Positions 34,245 to 44,100 of a stretch of 64,000 nucleotides of DNA are shown here, piece after piece. Source of the stretch: Dyadobacter fermentans (GTDB lineage Bacteria > Bacteroidota > Bacteroidia > Cytophagales > Spirosomataceae); assembly GCF_019924045.1 (NCBI RefSeq), contig NZ_JAHXBN010000021.1, positions 40,620 to 104,619 of the forward strand. The letters run 5' to 3'. Position numbers and translations under genes: made by a program. The notes under the pieces are model-generated. The model was not told where the DNA came from, ran no database searches, and worked only from the letters and a program-made list of their open reading frames with translations. The stretch's first letter is position 1. Each line of letters begins with the position of its first letter.

Positions 34245-35217
34245 TTACCTGCTGGTATTTAAGCATCATCCGGAAATTATTGATCACGTCGATGATCCCG
34301 ATATCTGACTGATGTTTTTTCATTTCGCGATTAAAAGCCACTTTCTTCGCTTGCAGGTTGCCGCGGTTTTTGAAAAAATCCCAATAGGCTTCTACTTTAA
34401 AGAATTGCAGCGTCAGGAGTCCCAGCAATACATCGCAAAGCAGAATTTGCAAATGCCATAATTTAAGATCCATCCCTTGCAGGTGCAGGTAGTGCACATA
34501 ATAGCGGTTCCTGAAATGGATCCTTTTGATCGCTTTCTTATGGTTATGATTTTTGGTACTGGCCGAAACCTCGTGCCGGCAAACCGCGTCATGTTCGTAA
34601 TAGCATTTCCATCCTAATCGCCAGGCTCTGATCGAAAGTTCCTGATCTTCGCCATAATAAGGGTTGAACATTTCGTTGAATCCGTTAATGGCTTTTAGTT
34701 TTTGTGTATCCATTAATGCAATTGCACCGGATAAATAAAATGTTGGTGTAAATGCGTTGATGTTTTGCAAATGAAAGAAGTCCGAAGACTTTATTTTTCT
34801 TCCCGATATTTTAGGTTCTCTCGCTGCTTCACGAATCAAATCATCATTCATTCCAATGACTCTTCCCATTACACCAAAAGTATCTTCCAATTCAAAATAC
34901 TTATAGAGTTTTTCCATGTAACCGGGTTCAAGAGTTACATCGGTATTGAGGAGAAAGATCAGGTCGTTGGTGGCATTCTGGATACCAATATTGCATGTTT
35001 CTGAAAATCCGGAATTGGTTTCTTTGCAAATGAGAGTGATTTTATCCGCGTAATATTCTTGTAAATATGCAACAGATTCGTCTGTGGATGCATCATCAAT
35101 TACAATAATCTGAACACTGGTTTCTAGTTTTTGAAGGACCTTATAGTTATGCTCAAAATATTTTTCGAACAGGTGTTTCCCGTTATAATTGGGAATTACT
35201 ACTGATATACTTTTCAT
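34231..35217 (-). CDS. Glycosyltransferase family 2
   Basis: 328 residues from the ATG at 35217 (an in-frame TTG at 35223 adds two). The GT-A core has SVVIPNYNGKHLFEKYF, IIVIDDASTDESVAYL, the DXD-like LLNTDVTLEPGYM and FNPYYGEDQELSIRAWRLGW (the ED motif of the acceptor base). It lacks clear membrane helices except a hydrophobic stretch near residue 255 (WHLQILLCDVLLGLLTL). It is a rhamnosyl- or hexosyl-transferase of surface glycan type, by family likeness. It is convergent with the GT4 gene with overlapping 3' ends. Confidence 0.9.
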   Translation of the reverse strand: MKSISVVIPNYNGKHLFEKYFEHNYKVLQKLETSVQIIVIDDASTDESVAYLQEYYADKITLICKETNSGFSETCNIGIQNATNDLIFLLNTDVTLEPGYMEKLYKYFELEDTFGVMGRVIGMNDDLIREAAREPKISGRKIKSSDFFHLQNINAFTPTFYLSGAIALMDTQKLKAINGFNEMFNPYYGEDQELSIRAWRLGWKCYYEHDAVCRHEVSASTKNHNHKKAIKRIHFRNRYYVHYLHLQGMDLKLWHLQILLCDVLLGLLTLQFFKVEAYWDFFKNRGNLQAKKVAFNREMKKHQSDIGIIDVINNFRMMLKYQQVIKLN

Positions 35218-35235
35218 ATACAATCGGTTATCAAG

Positions 35236-35337
35236 TTAGTTGAGAGTTTTTTCAATACCCGATTCTTTACTACTTCCTTGTAACAGGATGGCGTTCATGA
35301 TCTTCTCCTTTGGTGAAATTATATAGCTCATTTCCAT
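35236..35337 (-). pseudogene. Possible gene remnant or small ORF behind the GT2 gene
   Basis: The minus strand has a short frame ending at 35236 whose last 33 codons read MEMSYIISPKEKIMN and onward; it is open back to a stop near 35410 (about 59 codons) without a good start. I do not recognise it. It looks like the C-terminal tail of a lost protein, or a tiny gene. The rest of 35218-35601 has no other ORF and no clear terminator or promoter. Confidence 0.3.
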
Positions 35338-35601
35338 ATCCTTGCGGATATTTTTTGTACAAATATCAAGCCAGCGTTTGCGGGAGCTACGCCGCCTGAA
35401 CTTATGACTCTGCTGTTAGGGAAATGGTTGGAAGAGGGTTGATTGCACCAGGCACACAACCTGGGTGCTGAAATATAACTTCTATACTAACACTATGGCG
35501 AAATATTTATTGTATTCTCCCGCCACAATAAAGATTACATTAAAATTATACCCGCAACGTATAATCATTAGAAAAAATAGCTGGCATAGAAAGATTCTCT
35601 T

Positions 35602-36546
35602 CTAAATCCATTTTTTTCTCCTGAAAAACCAAAGAACGATGAGGGATGAAAAGACCATGAGCAGCAGAGAAACCCAGAATCCCCACGATTCACCGGTAGA
35701 GGGTATGTGTTGGTAGTTCATTCCGAAAATCCCGGCGATCAGCGTTGGCGGCATGAAAATGATCGTAACCACCGTGAAGATCTTGATCACCTGGCTTTGT
35801 TCTAGGTTGATCAAACCCATAAAGGTGTTCTGGAGGTATTCGAGTCGTTCGAAATTGAATGTGGTATATTCGAGGAGGGAATTAATGTCTTTCAGGATGA
35901 TACGCAGGTGTTCCTTGCGGTCTTCGGGGAAATACTGGCTCCGCAGAATGCCCGATAGTACGCGCTGCTTGTCGATACTTGTTTCGCGGAGCATCATGGT
36001 GATCTCCTGCAAACCGCTGATGCGGATCAGGACTTCCTGTCGTGTCTTTTGCTCGTGCGTGAGGTCCTTACTAATCGCCGAAATGTCTTTGGAGATGCCT
36101 TCCAGCGCATCCGCATCCGCCTCTATGCGTGTTTCGAGCAGTAAAAGCATAAAATCCACCCCACCTTGAATGCTTTCCGGGCTCACTTTCATCTTCTTAA
36201 CCGTATCGGCAAACGTTTTCGAATCGCCGCGACGATAGGTAAAAAGCACATTCTGGTTTAGAATGAAGGAAACGGGATAGGTTTCGTAGCCTTCCCGCTC
36301 TATTTTGAGGAAGTTGGAGTTGGCGTTGATCGTCTCGTTCTGTTCAAAAAAACGCGAGCTGCTTTCGATTTCCACGATTTCCTGGGGCGTCTGAAAACTG
36401 ATATTACATTTGTTCTCCACCCATTCTTCCTCTTCGGCGCTTGGGGACTGTAAATCTACCCACACGAGGTTTGGGACCTTTCCCAACTCACGGATATCGT
36501 TTTCGCGCTTAATGACTTTACCTTCTTTGTAGAATATGCGTACCAT
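35602..36546 (-). CDS. corA: CorA-family magnesium/cobalt transporter
   Basis: 314 residues. A long cytoplasmic domain (with EIVEIESSSRFFEQ and coiled helices KDISAISKDLTHEQ) precedes two C-terminal membrane helices. The pore motif appears as GIFGMNYQHIP (GMN, with an F before it and a Y after), and the second helix is FWVSLLLMVFSSLIVLWFF, ending RRKKWI on the inner side. It brings in Mg2+ and may pass Co2+ or Ni2+ as a pentamer. It has no partner genes. The start MVRIFYK is at 36544-36546. Confidence 0.92.
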   Translation of the reverse strand: MVRIFYKEGKVIKRENDIRELGKVPNLVWVDLQSPSAEEEEWVENKCNISFQTPQEIVEIESSSRFFEQNETINANSNFLKIEREGYETYPVSFILNQNVLFTYRRGDSKTFADTVKKMKVSPESIQGGVDFMLLLLETRIEADADALEGISKDISAISKDLTHEQKTRQEVLIRISGLQEITMMLRETSIDKQRVLSGILRSQYFPEDRKEHLRIILKDINSLLEYTTFNFERLEYLQNTFMGLINLEQSQVIKIFTVVTIIFMPPTLIAGIFGMNYQHIPSTGESWGFWVSLLLMVFSSLIVLWFFRRKKWI

Positions 36547-36658
36547 GGATCAAAGTTGGGAAAAAAAGCCAAATGCTTAACCGTTCGTTCATCGGTGCTG
36601 CATTGGCTTGGAGCGGTCGACGGTTAAAGCTAACTTGTATTCCTTTAATACGCACACT

Positions 36659-37099
36659 GTGAAAGAGAAATTTTACCCGTTCAGGGCCTCGGAGGATTAC
36701 TTGTTTTACTATTTCGAAAGTCGGTCGGAAGAGCGGACGATACATAAGGCCGTACAGTTTGAAAAGATTGGAGCCGACATCTATAACCTCGCATTTGGGG
36801 ATTTAGATGAGAATAGAGAAATAAATGACTTTTGTGTTAGTAATAACCAGGATATGAACAAGGTATTAGCGACCGTTGTTAGAACCGCCCTTACGTTTTT
36901 TGAGGCTTATCCAGACAGGCGAGTGTATTTCACAGGCAGTTCAAAAGCGAGGTTGAGGCTTTACTCCGCTATTTTGGCCAGAGAATTTGAAAATTGGAAA
37001 CCGGTATTTGAGGTGTTGGGTATACAAAATGGCAATCCGGTTCCATTCGAGCAAGGTGTTAATTATGAATCTTTTATAATAAATAGGAAGTCGATATGA
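36659..37099 (+). CDS. DUF6934-type protein of unknown function
   Basis: About 146 residues from a GTG at 36659; TTG at 36608 or 36635 in the same frame are alternatives, as no ATG exists. YPFRASEDYLFYYFESRSEE, AVQFEKIGADIYNLAFGDLD, FCVSNNQDMNKVLATVVRT and YFTGSSKARLRLY recall the DUF6934 family, common in Cytophagales and of unknown role. Its stop overlaps the start of a 52-residue gene (ATGA at 37096-37099), so the two are translationally coupled. The pair has the size and layout of a toxin-antitoxin module, which is only an inference. Confidence 0.7.
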   Translation: MKEKFYPFRASEDYLFYYFESRSEERTIHKAVQFEKIGADIYNLAFGDLDENREINDFCVSNNQDMNKVLATVVRTALTFFEAYPDRRVYFTGSSKARLRLYSAILAREFENWKPVFEVLGIQNGNPVPFEQGVNYESFIINRKSI

Positions 37100-37254
37100 A
37101 ACAGAAAACATGGCACTTAATTGACCTTTCGAAGGTGGTTGTGGACCCTACTCTGAAAAGCCATGCGAACGACCCATTCGTCGTTCGTAAAGTAGAGGAG
37201 GCCAGGAGAGTACTCGCTCCCTACCTGAAACAACTCGCTGAGAAGGAGAAGTAA
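37096..37254 (+). CDS. Small 52-residue partner of the DUF6934 gene
   Basis: ATG at 37096 overlaps the TGA of the upstream gene by 4 bases. The stop TAA is at 37252-37254. The protein starts MKQKTWHLIDLSKVVVDP, goes on with NDPFVVRKVEEARRVLAPYLKQLA, and is basic with a short amphipathic helix at the end. I know of no domain. The overlap and intact frame support a real gene too short for usual ORF lists. It is followed 35 bases later by the MFS gene. Confidence 0.65.
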   Translation: MKQKTWHLIDLSKVVVDPTLKSHANDPFVVRKVEEARRVLAPYLKQLAEKEK

Positions 37255-37288
37255 ATTCCACTCTTTCTGGAAAGTGTCGTATTTTTGC

Positions 37289-38479
37289 ATGATGCAAAAT
37301 ACCGCTTCTTCCGGAATATTGACGACGCAGTTCTGGTTGCTGGGCCTTAGCTCGTTTCTCTTCTCATCCAGCTTCAATATGCTGATCCCAGAGCTCCCGG
37401 CCTATCTTTCGAGCATGGGTGGGGCCGAATACAAAGGGGCAATTATTGGTTTGTTTACTTTGACAGCAGGGCTTTCGAGGCCGTTTAGTGGCCGGCTCAC
37501 TGACCGCGTCGGCCGTGTTCCCGTGATGGCTTTCGGCTCGCTGGTATGTTTCGTATGTGGGTTTTTGTACCCAATCTTCACGACGGTAATGCCGTTTCTG
37601 TTGCTCAGGCTGGTACACGGCTTTTCGACAGGCTTTAAACCGACCGGTACGGCTGCTTATGTAGCCGATATCGTACCAATCAATCGTCGCGGGGAGGCGA
37701 TGGGCATCCACGGCATGTGTATGAGCGTCGGTTCGGCGTTCGGGCCGGCGATAGGGAGTATGATCAGCCAGGAGTTTTCTCTGAATGCCCTTTTTTACAC
37801 ATCGTCATTATTGGCATTTCTCTCCATTGCGATCCTTTTGAATATGAAGGAGACTTTGCAGGAAAAGCAAAAACTTAGCTTGAAGTCTTTTCAGATCACC
37901 CGGCGGGATATTTTCGAACCCGATGTGTTCAGTCCGGCCCTCATTACATTCCTTTGCTATTTCGGTTTCGGCGCTGTGGCTACGGTTACACCGGATTTCA
38001 GCGGTTACCTGGGGTTGCAAAACCGGGGATTGTACTTTATGATGTTTACGATATCGTCGATCATGGTACGCCTCTTTGCCGGTAAAATATCCGATCGCCA
38101 TGGTCGAATGCCGGTCACGATAGTGGGATGCATTGTCCTGATCATCGCGATGATTATTACCGGTTTTGCCGAATCGGTGTTCATGTTCCTGACTGGCGCG
38201 GCGTTTTTCGGAATAGCGATGGGTATTCTTTCACCGGTCCTTTCAGCCTGGACGGTAGATCTGAGCGGCGACCATAACCGCGGGCGCGCAATTGCGACGA
38301 TGTTTATTTCTCTCGAGGCAGGTATCGGCCTCGGTGCATTCCTGTCCGCGGAATTGTTTGAAAACCAGCGGGAGAACCTACCACTGGTATTTTTCTGTAT
38401 GGCTGCATTTGCATTGGCTGCACTTTCCTATACAGTAGTTATTTACCAGTTTAAAAAGCGACGTGCCCGTGTTATTTGA
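37289..38479 (+). CDS. MFS transporter
   Basis: About 396 residues with 12 predicted helices. Motif A in the first loop is GRLTDRVGRVP, and its mirror in the second half is GKISDRHGRMP, as expected for the MFS repeat. FSTGFKPTGTAAYVADIVP shows the helix-4/5 region. ATG at 37289 (or 37292) is preferred to a GTG at 37274. The substrate is open; the pattern fits drug or sugar exporters. It overlaps the YigZ gene by 17 bases, so the two are coupled. Confidence 0.88.
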   Translation: MMQNTASSGILTTQFWLLGLSSFLFSSSFNMLIPELPAYLSSMGGAEYKGAIIGLFTLTAGLSRPFSGRLTDRVGRVPVMAFGSLVCFVCGFLYPIFTTVMPFLLLRLVHGFSTGFKPTGTAAYVADIVPINRRGEAMGIHGMCMSVGSAFGPAIGSMISQEFSLNALFYTSSLLAFLSIAILLNMKETLQEKQKLSLKSFQITRRDIFEPDVFSPALITFLCYFGFGAVATVTPDFSGYLGLQNRGLYFMMFTISSIMVRLFAGKISDRHGRMPVTIVGCIVLIIAMIITGFAESVFMFLTGAAFFGIAMGILSPVLSAWTVDLSGDHNRGRAIATMFISLEAGIGLGAFLSAELFENQRENLPLVFFCMAAFALAALSYTVVIYQFKKRRARVI

Positions 38480-39077
38480 CGATACTTACCGAAGCATTGC
38501 TGTACCTGCGGAAGGCTTTTTCAAAGATAAGGGGAGTAAATTTCTGGCTTACGCCTATCCCATTGATAGTGATGAGCAAGCCAAATCGTACCTGGCAGAG
38601 TTACACGAATTGCATCCCAAAGCAGTTCACCATTGCTATGCGTACCGCCTGGGTGCCGATCGGATGAGCTATCGCATGAGCGACGATGGGGAGCCATCGG
38701 GAACGGCAGGTCGGCCTATCCTCAATACCTTGTATTCGAGAAATATTACGAATGTCCTGGTGGTGGTAGTGCGGTATTTCGGTGGTACATTGCTAGGAGT
38801 TCCGGGGCTGATCAACGCGTATAAAACCGCGACCGAAACGGCCCTGGATCTTGCAGAAATTGTCACGCGGCATTATTTCAGTATTTACAAGCTTTCGTTC
38901 CAATATCCGCAAATGAACGACGTCATGCGGATTGTGAAGGAAATGGAGTTGCCGGTGCGTGTACAAGCGTTTGAAATGCAATGTACCATGGAGGTAGAAG
39001 TTCGCTCCACGCTCGTCGAGCGGTTTATCACGCGCTCGGAAAAAGTGGAGGGCCTGACGGTGGAACTGGCGAGCTAG
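38463..39077 (+). CDS. YigZ/IMPACT family protein
   Basis: 204 residues. The N-terminal ribosomal-S5-like domain holds SKFLAYAYPI, HHCYAYRLG and the family hallmark DDGEPSGTAGRPIL, then VRYFGGTLLGVPGLI. A DUF1949-type C-domain follows. YigZ-like proteins have been linked to translation regulation, like eukaryotic IMPACT, but the bacterial role is unclear. GTG at 38463 begins inside the MFS gene. The stop shares the bases CTAG (39074-39077) with the convergent 54-residue gene. Confidence 0.9.
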   Translation: MPVLFDDTYRSIAVPAEGFFKDKGSKFLAYAYPIDSDEQAKSYLAELHELHPKAVHHCYAYRLGADRMSYRMSDDGEPSGTAGRPILNTLYSRNITNVLVVVVRYFGGTLLGVPGLINAYKTATETALDLAEIVTRHYFSIYKLSFQYPQMNDVMRIVKEMELPVRVQAFEMQCTMEVEVRSTLVERFITRSEKVEGLTVELAS

Positions 39078-39238
39078 TTGTTCTCCCGCAACATACGCAC
39101 GAAATCATCTTCGTATTCCTTAATCGCTTTCAGGAGTTCTTGCAGCTCTTTTTCTTCCGGAGTGCCTTTCTTGGCGTCGAATATCTCGTCGGCCCGTTCG
39201 GAGGCTTTTTCGTATTCGGTTTCGTTTGTGATTTTCAT
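39074..39238 (-). CDS. Orphan HigA N-domain-like mini-protein (54 residues)
   Basis: An open frame of 54 codons from ATG 39236-39238 to TAG 39074-39076. The sequence has TEYEKASERADEIFDAKKGTP then KELQELLKAIKEYEDDF, which matches the N-terminal part of HigA-type antitoxins (compare QYEHYLARIYELM and DELEVLSILVKDYENVHFP at 53653-54012). The HTH domain and a neighbouring toxin are both missing. Highly charged, helical. Its stop overlaps the YigZ stop. It may be a free antitoxin or a leftover. Confidence 0.6.
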   Translation of the reverse strand: MKITNETEYEKASERADEIFDAKKGTPEEKELQELLKAIKEYEDDFVRMLRENN

Positions 39239-39292
39239 GATCGCAGGTATTTGAATATTTCCTCAAAAGTATTCCATTGTTTTTCAATGCAC

Positions 39293-39317
39293 AAAAAAAC
39301 CGGCACGAAGGCCGGCT
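39293..39317 (-). terminator. Terminator of the second SusC/SusD operon
   Basis: The minus strand reads a short GC stem, CCGGC-loop-GCCGG (39300-39304 / 39311-39315), followed by a run of seven T (39293-39299), 34 bases after the SusD stop. Confidence 0.75.
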
Positions 39318-39350
39318 CTTTTGCGGGTGCGTTAGTGGGTTATGCCGGTA

Positions 39351-41114
39351 TTAATATCCCGGATTTTGTGTCAAGGTAGGCTTTCCGTCCTTCTGGCTGT
39401 TCAGGATTTCGTCTTGCGGCAGAGGATAGTACAGGTTTTTCTGAGTAAATGTTTTACCTGCCATGTATCCCCGCTTGTTGAACGTACGTCCGGATGGCTC
39501 TTTGCCCGGCACAGCTTCTTCCGCTGCGTATTTGTTGAGTACTTTTTCAGCAATGCCCCAGCGTACAAGGTCGAAGAAACGATGGCCTTCCATTGCGAAT
39601 TCGAGGCGTTGTTCCATCCGTACCGCGTTTCTGGCGTAGTCTGCACCTTTTGCAGCGAAGGTTCCTGCCGGATATGGTTCCACTTTGTAAGTTACAGATT
39701 CATCTTGCACGGAGCCGGTTTTCGCGCGGATACGGATCTGGTTTACCAAGTCCTGAGCCACAGCAAGGTTACCCAGTTCCACTTCGCATTCGGCCAGCCA
39801 TAGAAGTACGTGCGATAGTTTAATAAGGCGGTAGTTGTTGTTCACATTACGCTTGCTGGTCGAGTGGGTAGTGCTGTTTTCTTCCGCCAGATAGTACATC
39901 CATTTTTTACCTGTGAACGGTCCTGCATATGCCTGGTCGCGGATCCAGGTTGAACCTGGCATCGGACCCCAGTCAAGGAAGTTCACACCGCGGCGGCCGA
40001 CAGTCCAGTCGAGGCGGGGATCAACGGGAATGGTTTTGTCTAATGTAAATGCTGCCGATGCTACGATTCCCTCGTCATTTGGCAAATCCACTTTGTTGTA
40101 GGTATCCAAAGAACCGTCCGCAGCAGCACCGATCATCGGAAGTCCGTTTTCAGTTTTGAATGCATTCACCAGGTTGTGCGAAGGCTGGTAGAAGCCGCAA
40201 CATCCACGACCGGGAGCCGTGGCAGAGTAAGGCCAGTTGAGGTTATCACCGGCGTTACCATTGTTACCGTTCGTACCGTCGTTTACAGAAAACTGTACTT
40301 CCATGATCGACTCGGTGTTGTTGTTGCCGGCTGTGCGGTAATTGTCGTGATAGTTCGCCACCAGTTTTTTACCGGAATTCTTAACAACATCATCCAGCAA
40401 ATCTTTGGCTTTGGCCCATTTTTTCTGGAAAAGAAGCGCTTTGGCGAGGTAGGCTTTGGCGGCCCATTTCGTAGCACGACCTTTCTGTGCCTGTGTTGCC
40501 GGCAGGTTGTCGGCTGCAAACTGGAAGTCGGCTTCTATTTTGCCCCAGATATCTTCAGTATTTGGGACTTTTGTCGAGTTGGGGTCCCCGGCGTTGTAAA
40601 TCTTCTCGTCGATGTAGGGCACGTTGTTCCACATTTTCTTGGCCTCGAAGTGATAATGGCCGCGGAGGAAACGTGCTTCGGCAATCACCTGTGTCTTTTC
40701 GGCATCGGTCATGTCTTTCACGTCCGGACTTCCTGCAATCTGGATTGTTTCGTTGGCACGGGCAACGCCGTCGTATGAATGCCACCATTTGCCGAGGAAA
40801 TAGGTATTGTCGGACAGCCAGTTGTATTGTTCAATGAACGATTGCTCAGGCTGGTCACCGGCGTCGGTGCCTTTTACGGCGTCGTCACTGCTGATACCCC
40901 CGAACACGTAATTCGAAATCGTCGACTGGCGACCCGTGTTACCGGCGCCCACACCATCGAGTAGCGAGTAAGTGCCGATAAGCAGCGCATTTACACCGTT
41001 TTTATTGCTAAGCTGTTCTTTCGACGCTCGCCCCTGAGGTTTCAGATCAAAGAAGTCGTCGGAGCAGGAGAAGCTCAGGCCGACCAACATGCATATTAAT
41101 AATGTCTTTTTCAT
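39351..41114 (-). CDS. RagB/SusD family outer membrane lipoprotein
   Basis: 587 residues from ATG 41114 (an in-frame TTG at 41141 adds nine residues). The lipobox is LVGLSFSC with Cys at residue ~17, followed by SDDFFDLKPQGRAS. Family segments include ANETIQIAG, AEARFLRGHYHFEAKKMWNNVPYID, AKAYLAKALLFQKKW, SHVLLWLAECEVELGN and MEQRLEFAMEGHRFFDLVRWG. This is the classic RagB/SusD type, unlike the SusD-like_2 protein at 11177. It captures glycans for SusC. The susC gene ends 35 bases upstream. No glycoside hydrolase adjoins, so the substrate is unknown. Confidence 0.93.
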   Translation of the reverse strand: MKKTLLICMLVGLSFSCSDDFFDLKPQGRASKEQLSNKNGVNALLIGTYSLLDGVGAGNTGRQSTISNYVFGGISSDDAVKGTDAGDQPEQSFIEQYNWLSDNTYFLGKWWHSYDGVARANETIQIAGSPDVKDMTDAEKTQVIAEARFLRGHYHFEAKKMWNNVPYIDEKIYNAGDPNSTKVPNTEDIWGKIEADFQFAADNLPATQAQKGRATKWAAKAYLAKALLFQKKWAKAKDLLDDVVKNSGKKLVANYHDNYRTAGNNNTESIMEVQFSVNDGTNGNNGNAGDNLNWPYSATAPGRGCCGFYQPSHNLVNAFKTENGLPMIGAAADGSLDTYNKVDLPNDEGIVASAAFTLDKTIPVDPRLDWTVGRRGVNFLDWGPMPGSTWIRDQAYAGPFTGKKWMYYLAEENSTTHSTSKRNVNNNYRLIKLSHVLLWLAECEVELGNLAVAQDLVNQIRIRAKTGSVQDESVTYKVEPYPAGTFAAKGADYARNAVRMEQRLEFAMEGHRFFDLVRWGIAEKVLNKYAAEEAVPGKEPSGRTFNKRGYMAGKTFTQKNLYYPLPQDEILNSQKDGKPTLTQNPGY

Positions 41115-41149
41115 TGTATGGTTCTCTATAATGAAGATCAATGGATGAA

Positions 41150-44100
41150 CTAGAAATTGAAACGCAAACCGCCGAGGAACGACTTGGCCACAGGGTAGGA
41201 GCCTTCGTCAACGCCCATATGAGTATCCTGGTTGTTTTCGCCGGATCTTCTCAGGTTAATATCCGGGTCAAGTCCTGTGTATTTGGTGAATGTAAACAGG
41301 TTCTGTCCCTGAACGTAGATCTGCGCCGATCCCAGTTTCACTTTTTTCAGCCAGTTTGAGGGCAGGTTGAATGTCAGCTGGATGTTTTTAAGGCGGAAGT
41401 AAGAACCGTCTTCCAGGAAGTAGGACGATACCTGCTGGCTCGTAGCATCACCCGAGTTCAAACGTGGGAGTTTCGCATTGTCACCCGATTTCTTCCACGA
41501 GTCGTACAGCATGGTTTTAGAGCGGTTGCCCTGGAACACGTTGAAATCGGTCCAGTACTTCACGTAGTTGAAGATCTGGTTGCCTTGCACGCCCTGGCCG
41601 AACAATGTCAGATCGAACCATTTCCAGCCTACACCCACGTTGATACCATAGTTGAAGTCGGGGTGCGGGCTACCGATGATGGTACGGTCAGCAGCAGTAA
41701 TCACACCGTCGCCGTTCACGTCACGGAATTTGAAAGTACCTTCTCTCGTATATGATCCGAATTTCGGAGCGGCATCAGCTTCGGCCTGATCTTTGATCAC
41801 GCCATCCACAAAGTAACCGTAGTAACTCGCGATCGGCAGCCCGGCTTTGGTAGCCGACATGGCCGGAAGGCGGGTTGTGAAACCAAAAATGGTCGCATTC
41901 GGGTCGTTATTCAATTTCAGTACCTCGTTTTTGTAGTGACCAAAGTTGATTCCCACCATGTAGTTGAAATCCCCTTTTTTGTCACGGAAAGTGATGCCAA
42001 GGTCTACACCGCGGTTACGCACTTCACCGATGTTGGTGTAAGGGATCGTACCGGAACCGGCGGTTCTCGGAATAGCGATCTGCGTCAGCATGTCGGAAGT
42101 AATACGGTTGTAAACGTCAAGTACCACTTCCAGTTTGCTGTTGAACAAGCTCGCGTCGAGACCAATGTTGGTAGAGGTGTTGGTTTCCCACTTACCATTC
42201 GAGTTTCCAAACTGAACAAGGTCAAATCCGCCTACGATCGATGTACCGGTACCGTTGATGTCGTATGCGTTGTTCTGCGGATCGGCTGCGTACAGGGTGT
42301 AAGCATTGTAAACGTTAGGGATGAGTTGGTTACCGGTTTTACCCCAGCCGAAGCGCAGTTTCAAATCGTCGACGAATTTGACCGGCTTCATGAATGCCAG
42401 CTCCGTCATACGCAAACCCAGCGAGAATGCAGGGAATACACCGTAGCGGTTGGCAGCCGAGAAACGTGATGATCCGTCACGGCGCAATGTTACGTCGGCA
42501 AGGAGGAGTTCTTTAAATGCATAGTTGATCTTTCCGAACTGCGAGAACAGCGCACTTTCCGTTGCGCCGGGGCCTGCATTGCTCAAACCGGCGGCCGAAC
42601 CTGCATCGAGGTAGCGGTAATCGAGGTCGTCGAATGCGAATGCACTCCGGCTGGCGCGGAATTCTGCTGCGTAGGTCTTCACAGCTTCGGTACCGAGCAA
42701 CACGCTGAAATTATGCACACCGAATGATTTGGCATAGTTCAAAGTGTTGAACCAGGTGAACGAACGGTCAACGTTGTTGATCACGTTCAAGCTGTTGGCG
42801 TTTCTTGCTTCCGCAGCTTCAATATCGCGGTGAAAGTATTCCGAGCGGTTGTACTGGTTGTATTCGATACCAAGGCTCGTGCGTGCATACAAGCCCGGAA
42901 GGATGTCCACCTGGGCGAATACGTTACCGAATGCGTGCGTACCTTTTGTAAGGTTGTCTTTCTCGCGGTAGAGGCGAGCGAGCGGGTTGGGAGCGTTACC
43001 GAGGTTACTACCACGGCTTCCTGCAAATCCGTTATAGTCAGAAGTATTGGTTCCGCCCAATGCTTTCGGACCACCTGTAATGTCGAATACCGGAATGATC
43101 GGGTGTACGCGGATCGCGAACATGATCGGGTTACTTTCGTCGTTGTTGGTAATCCCTTGTCTTTCGTCGTAAGAGAATGTAAAGTTCTCACCCACAGTTA
43201 CCGGACCTTTCTTGAACTCGGTGTTCGCACGGAGTGAGTATCTTTTGTATTTGGTGTATCTCAAAATACCATTCTGCTTGAAGTAGTTGGCCGAAAGCGC
43301 ATATTTAGCTGCCTCGGAACCTCCGGATGCGCCGATTTGGTAATTTGAAATCGAAGCCGGGTCGAAGATCACATCCTGCCAGTTGGTTCCTTCTTTGTTC
43401 GCCTTGGTGATGTTGAATGCAGTTTTACCAAGGGCCGGATCAGCAATGTCGTTGGTGTAGGTGTAGTTGCTGGGCAGCTCGCCATATACGTTCGGATAAA
43501 TGTAATCGGCTATGGTCTGGTTGCCGTTCTCATCGAACTTGTATTGGGCCGAAGGCGAGGTGACGGATGGGTTTTTACCCGCACCAAGGTCAGCTTCGTA
43601 GAGGTACTGGCCCAGCTCCTTCGTATTCAACAGGTCGAGCATCTTGCCGGGACGTTGGGTACCGGTGTAAAAGTCGAATGTAATGTTCGGAGCGCCGGTC
43701 TTACCTTTTTTAGTAGTAATAATCACTACCCCGTTCGCTGCGCGAGCACCGTAAATAGACGCCGCGGAAGCGTCTTTCAGTACCTGCATCGACTCGATGT
43801 CGTTCGGGTTGATCTGGTTCAGCGTACCCTGGGTGGGTACCCCATCAATCACATAAAGCGGGCTGTTGTTATTGATCGAACCGAAACCGCGGATACGGAC
43901 CATCGTACCGCCACCGGGAGAGTTATCGTTTCCGACAGTCACCCCGGAAGCCCGTCCTTGCAACATTTGCGTTACGCTAGCACTAGGAACGGAGGTAAGT
44001 TCTTTGGGGTTAATCACGGTTACAGCACCGGTAATATCCTTTTTACGCTGTGCCGCGTAACCGGTTACCACCACTTCGCTCAGGTTCTTGATATCGTCTT

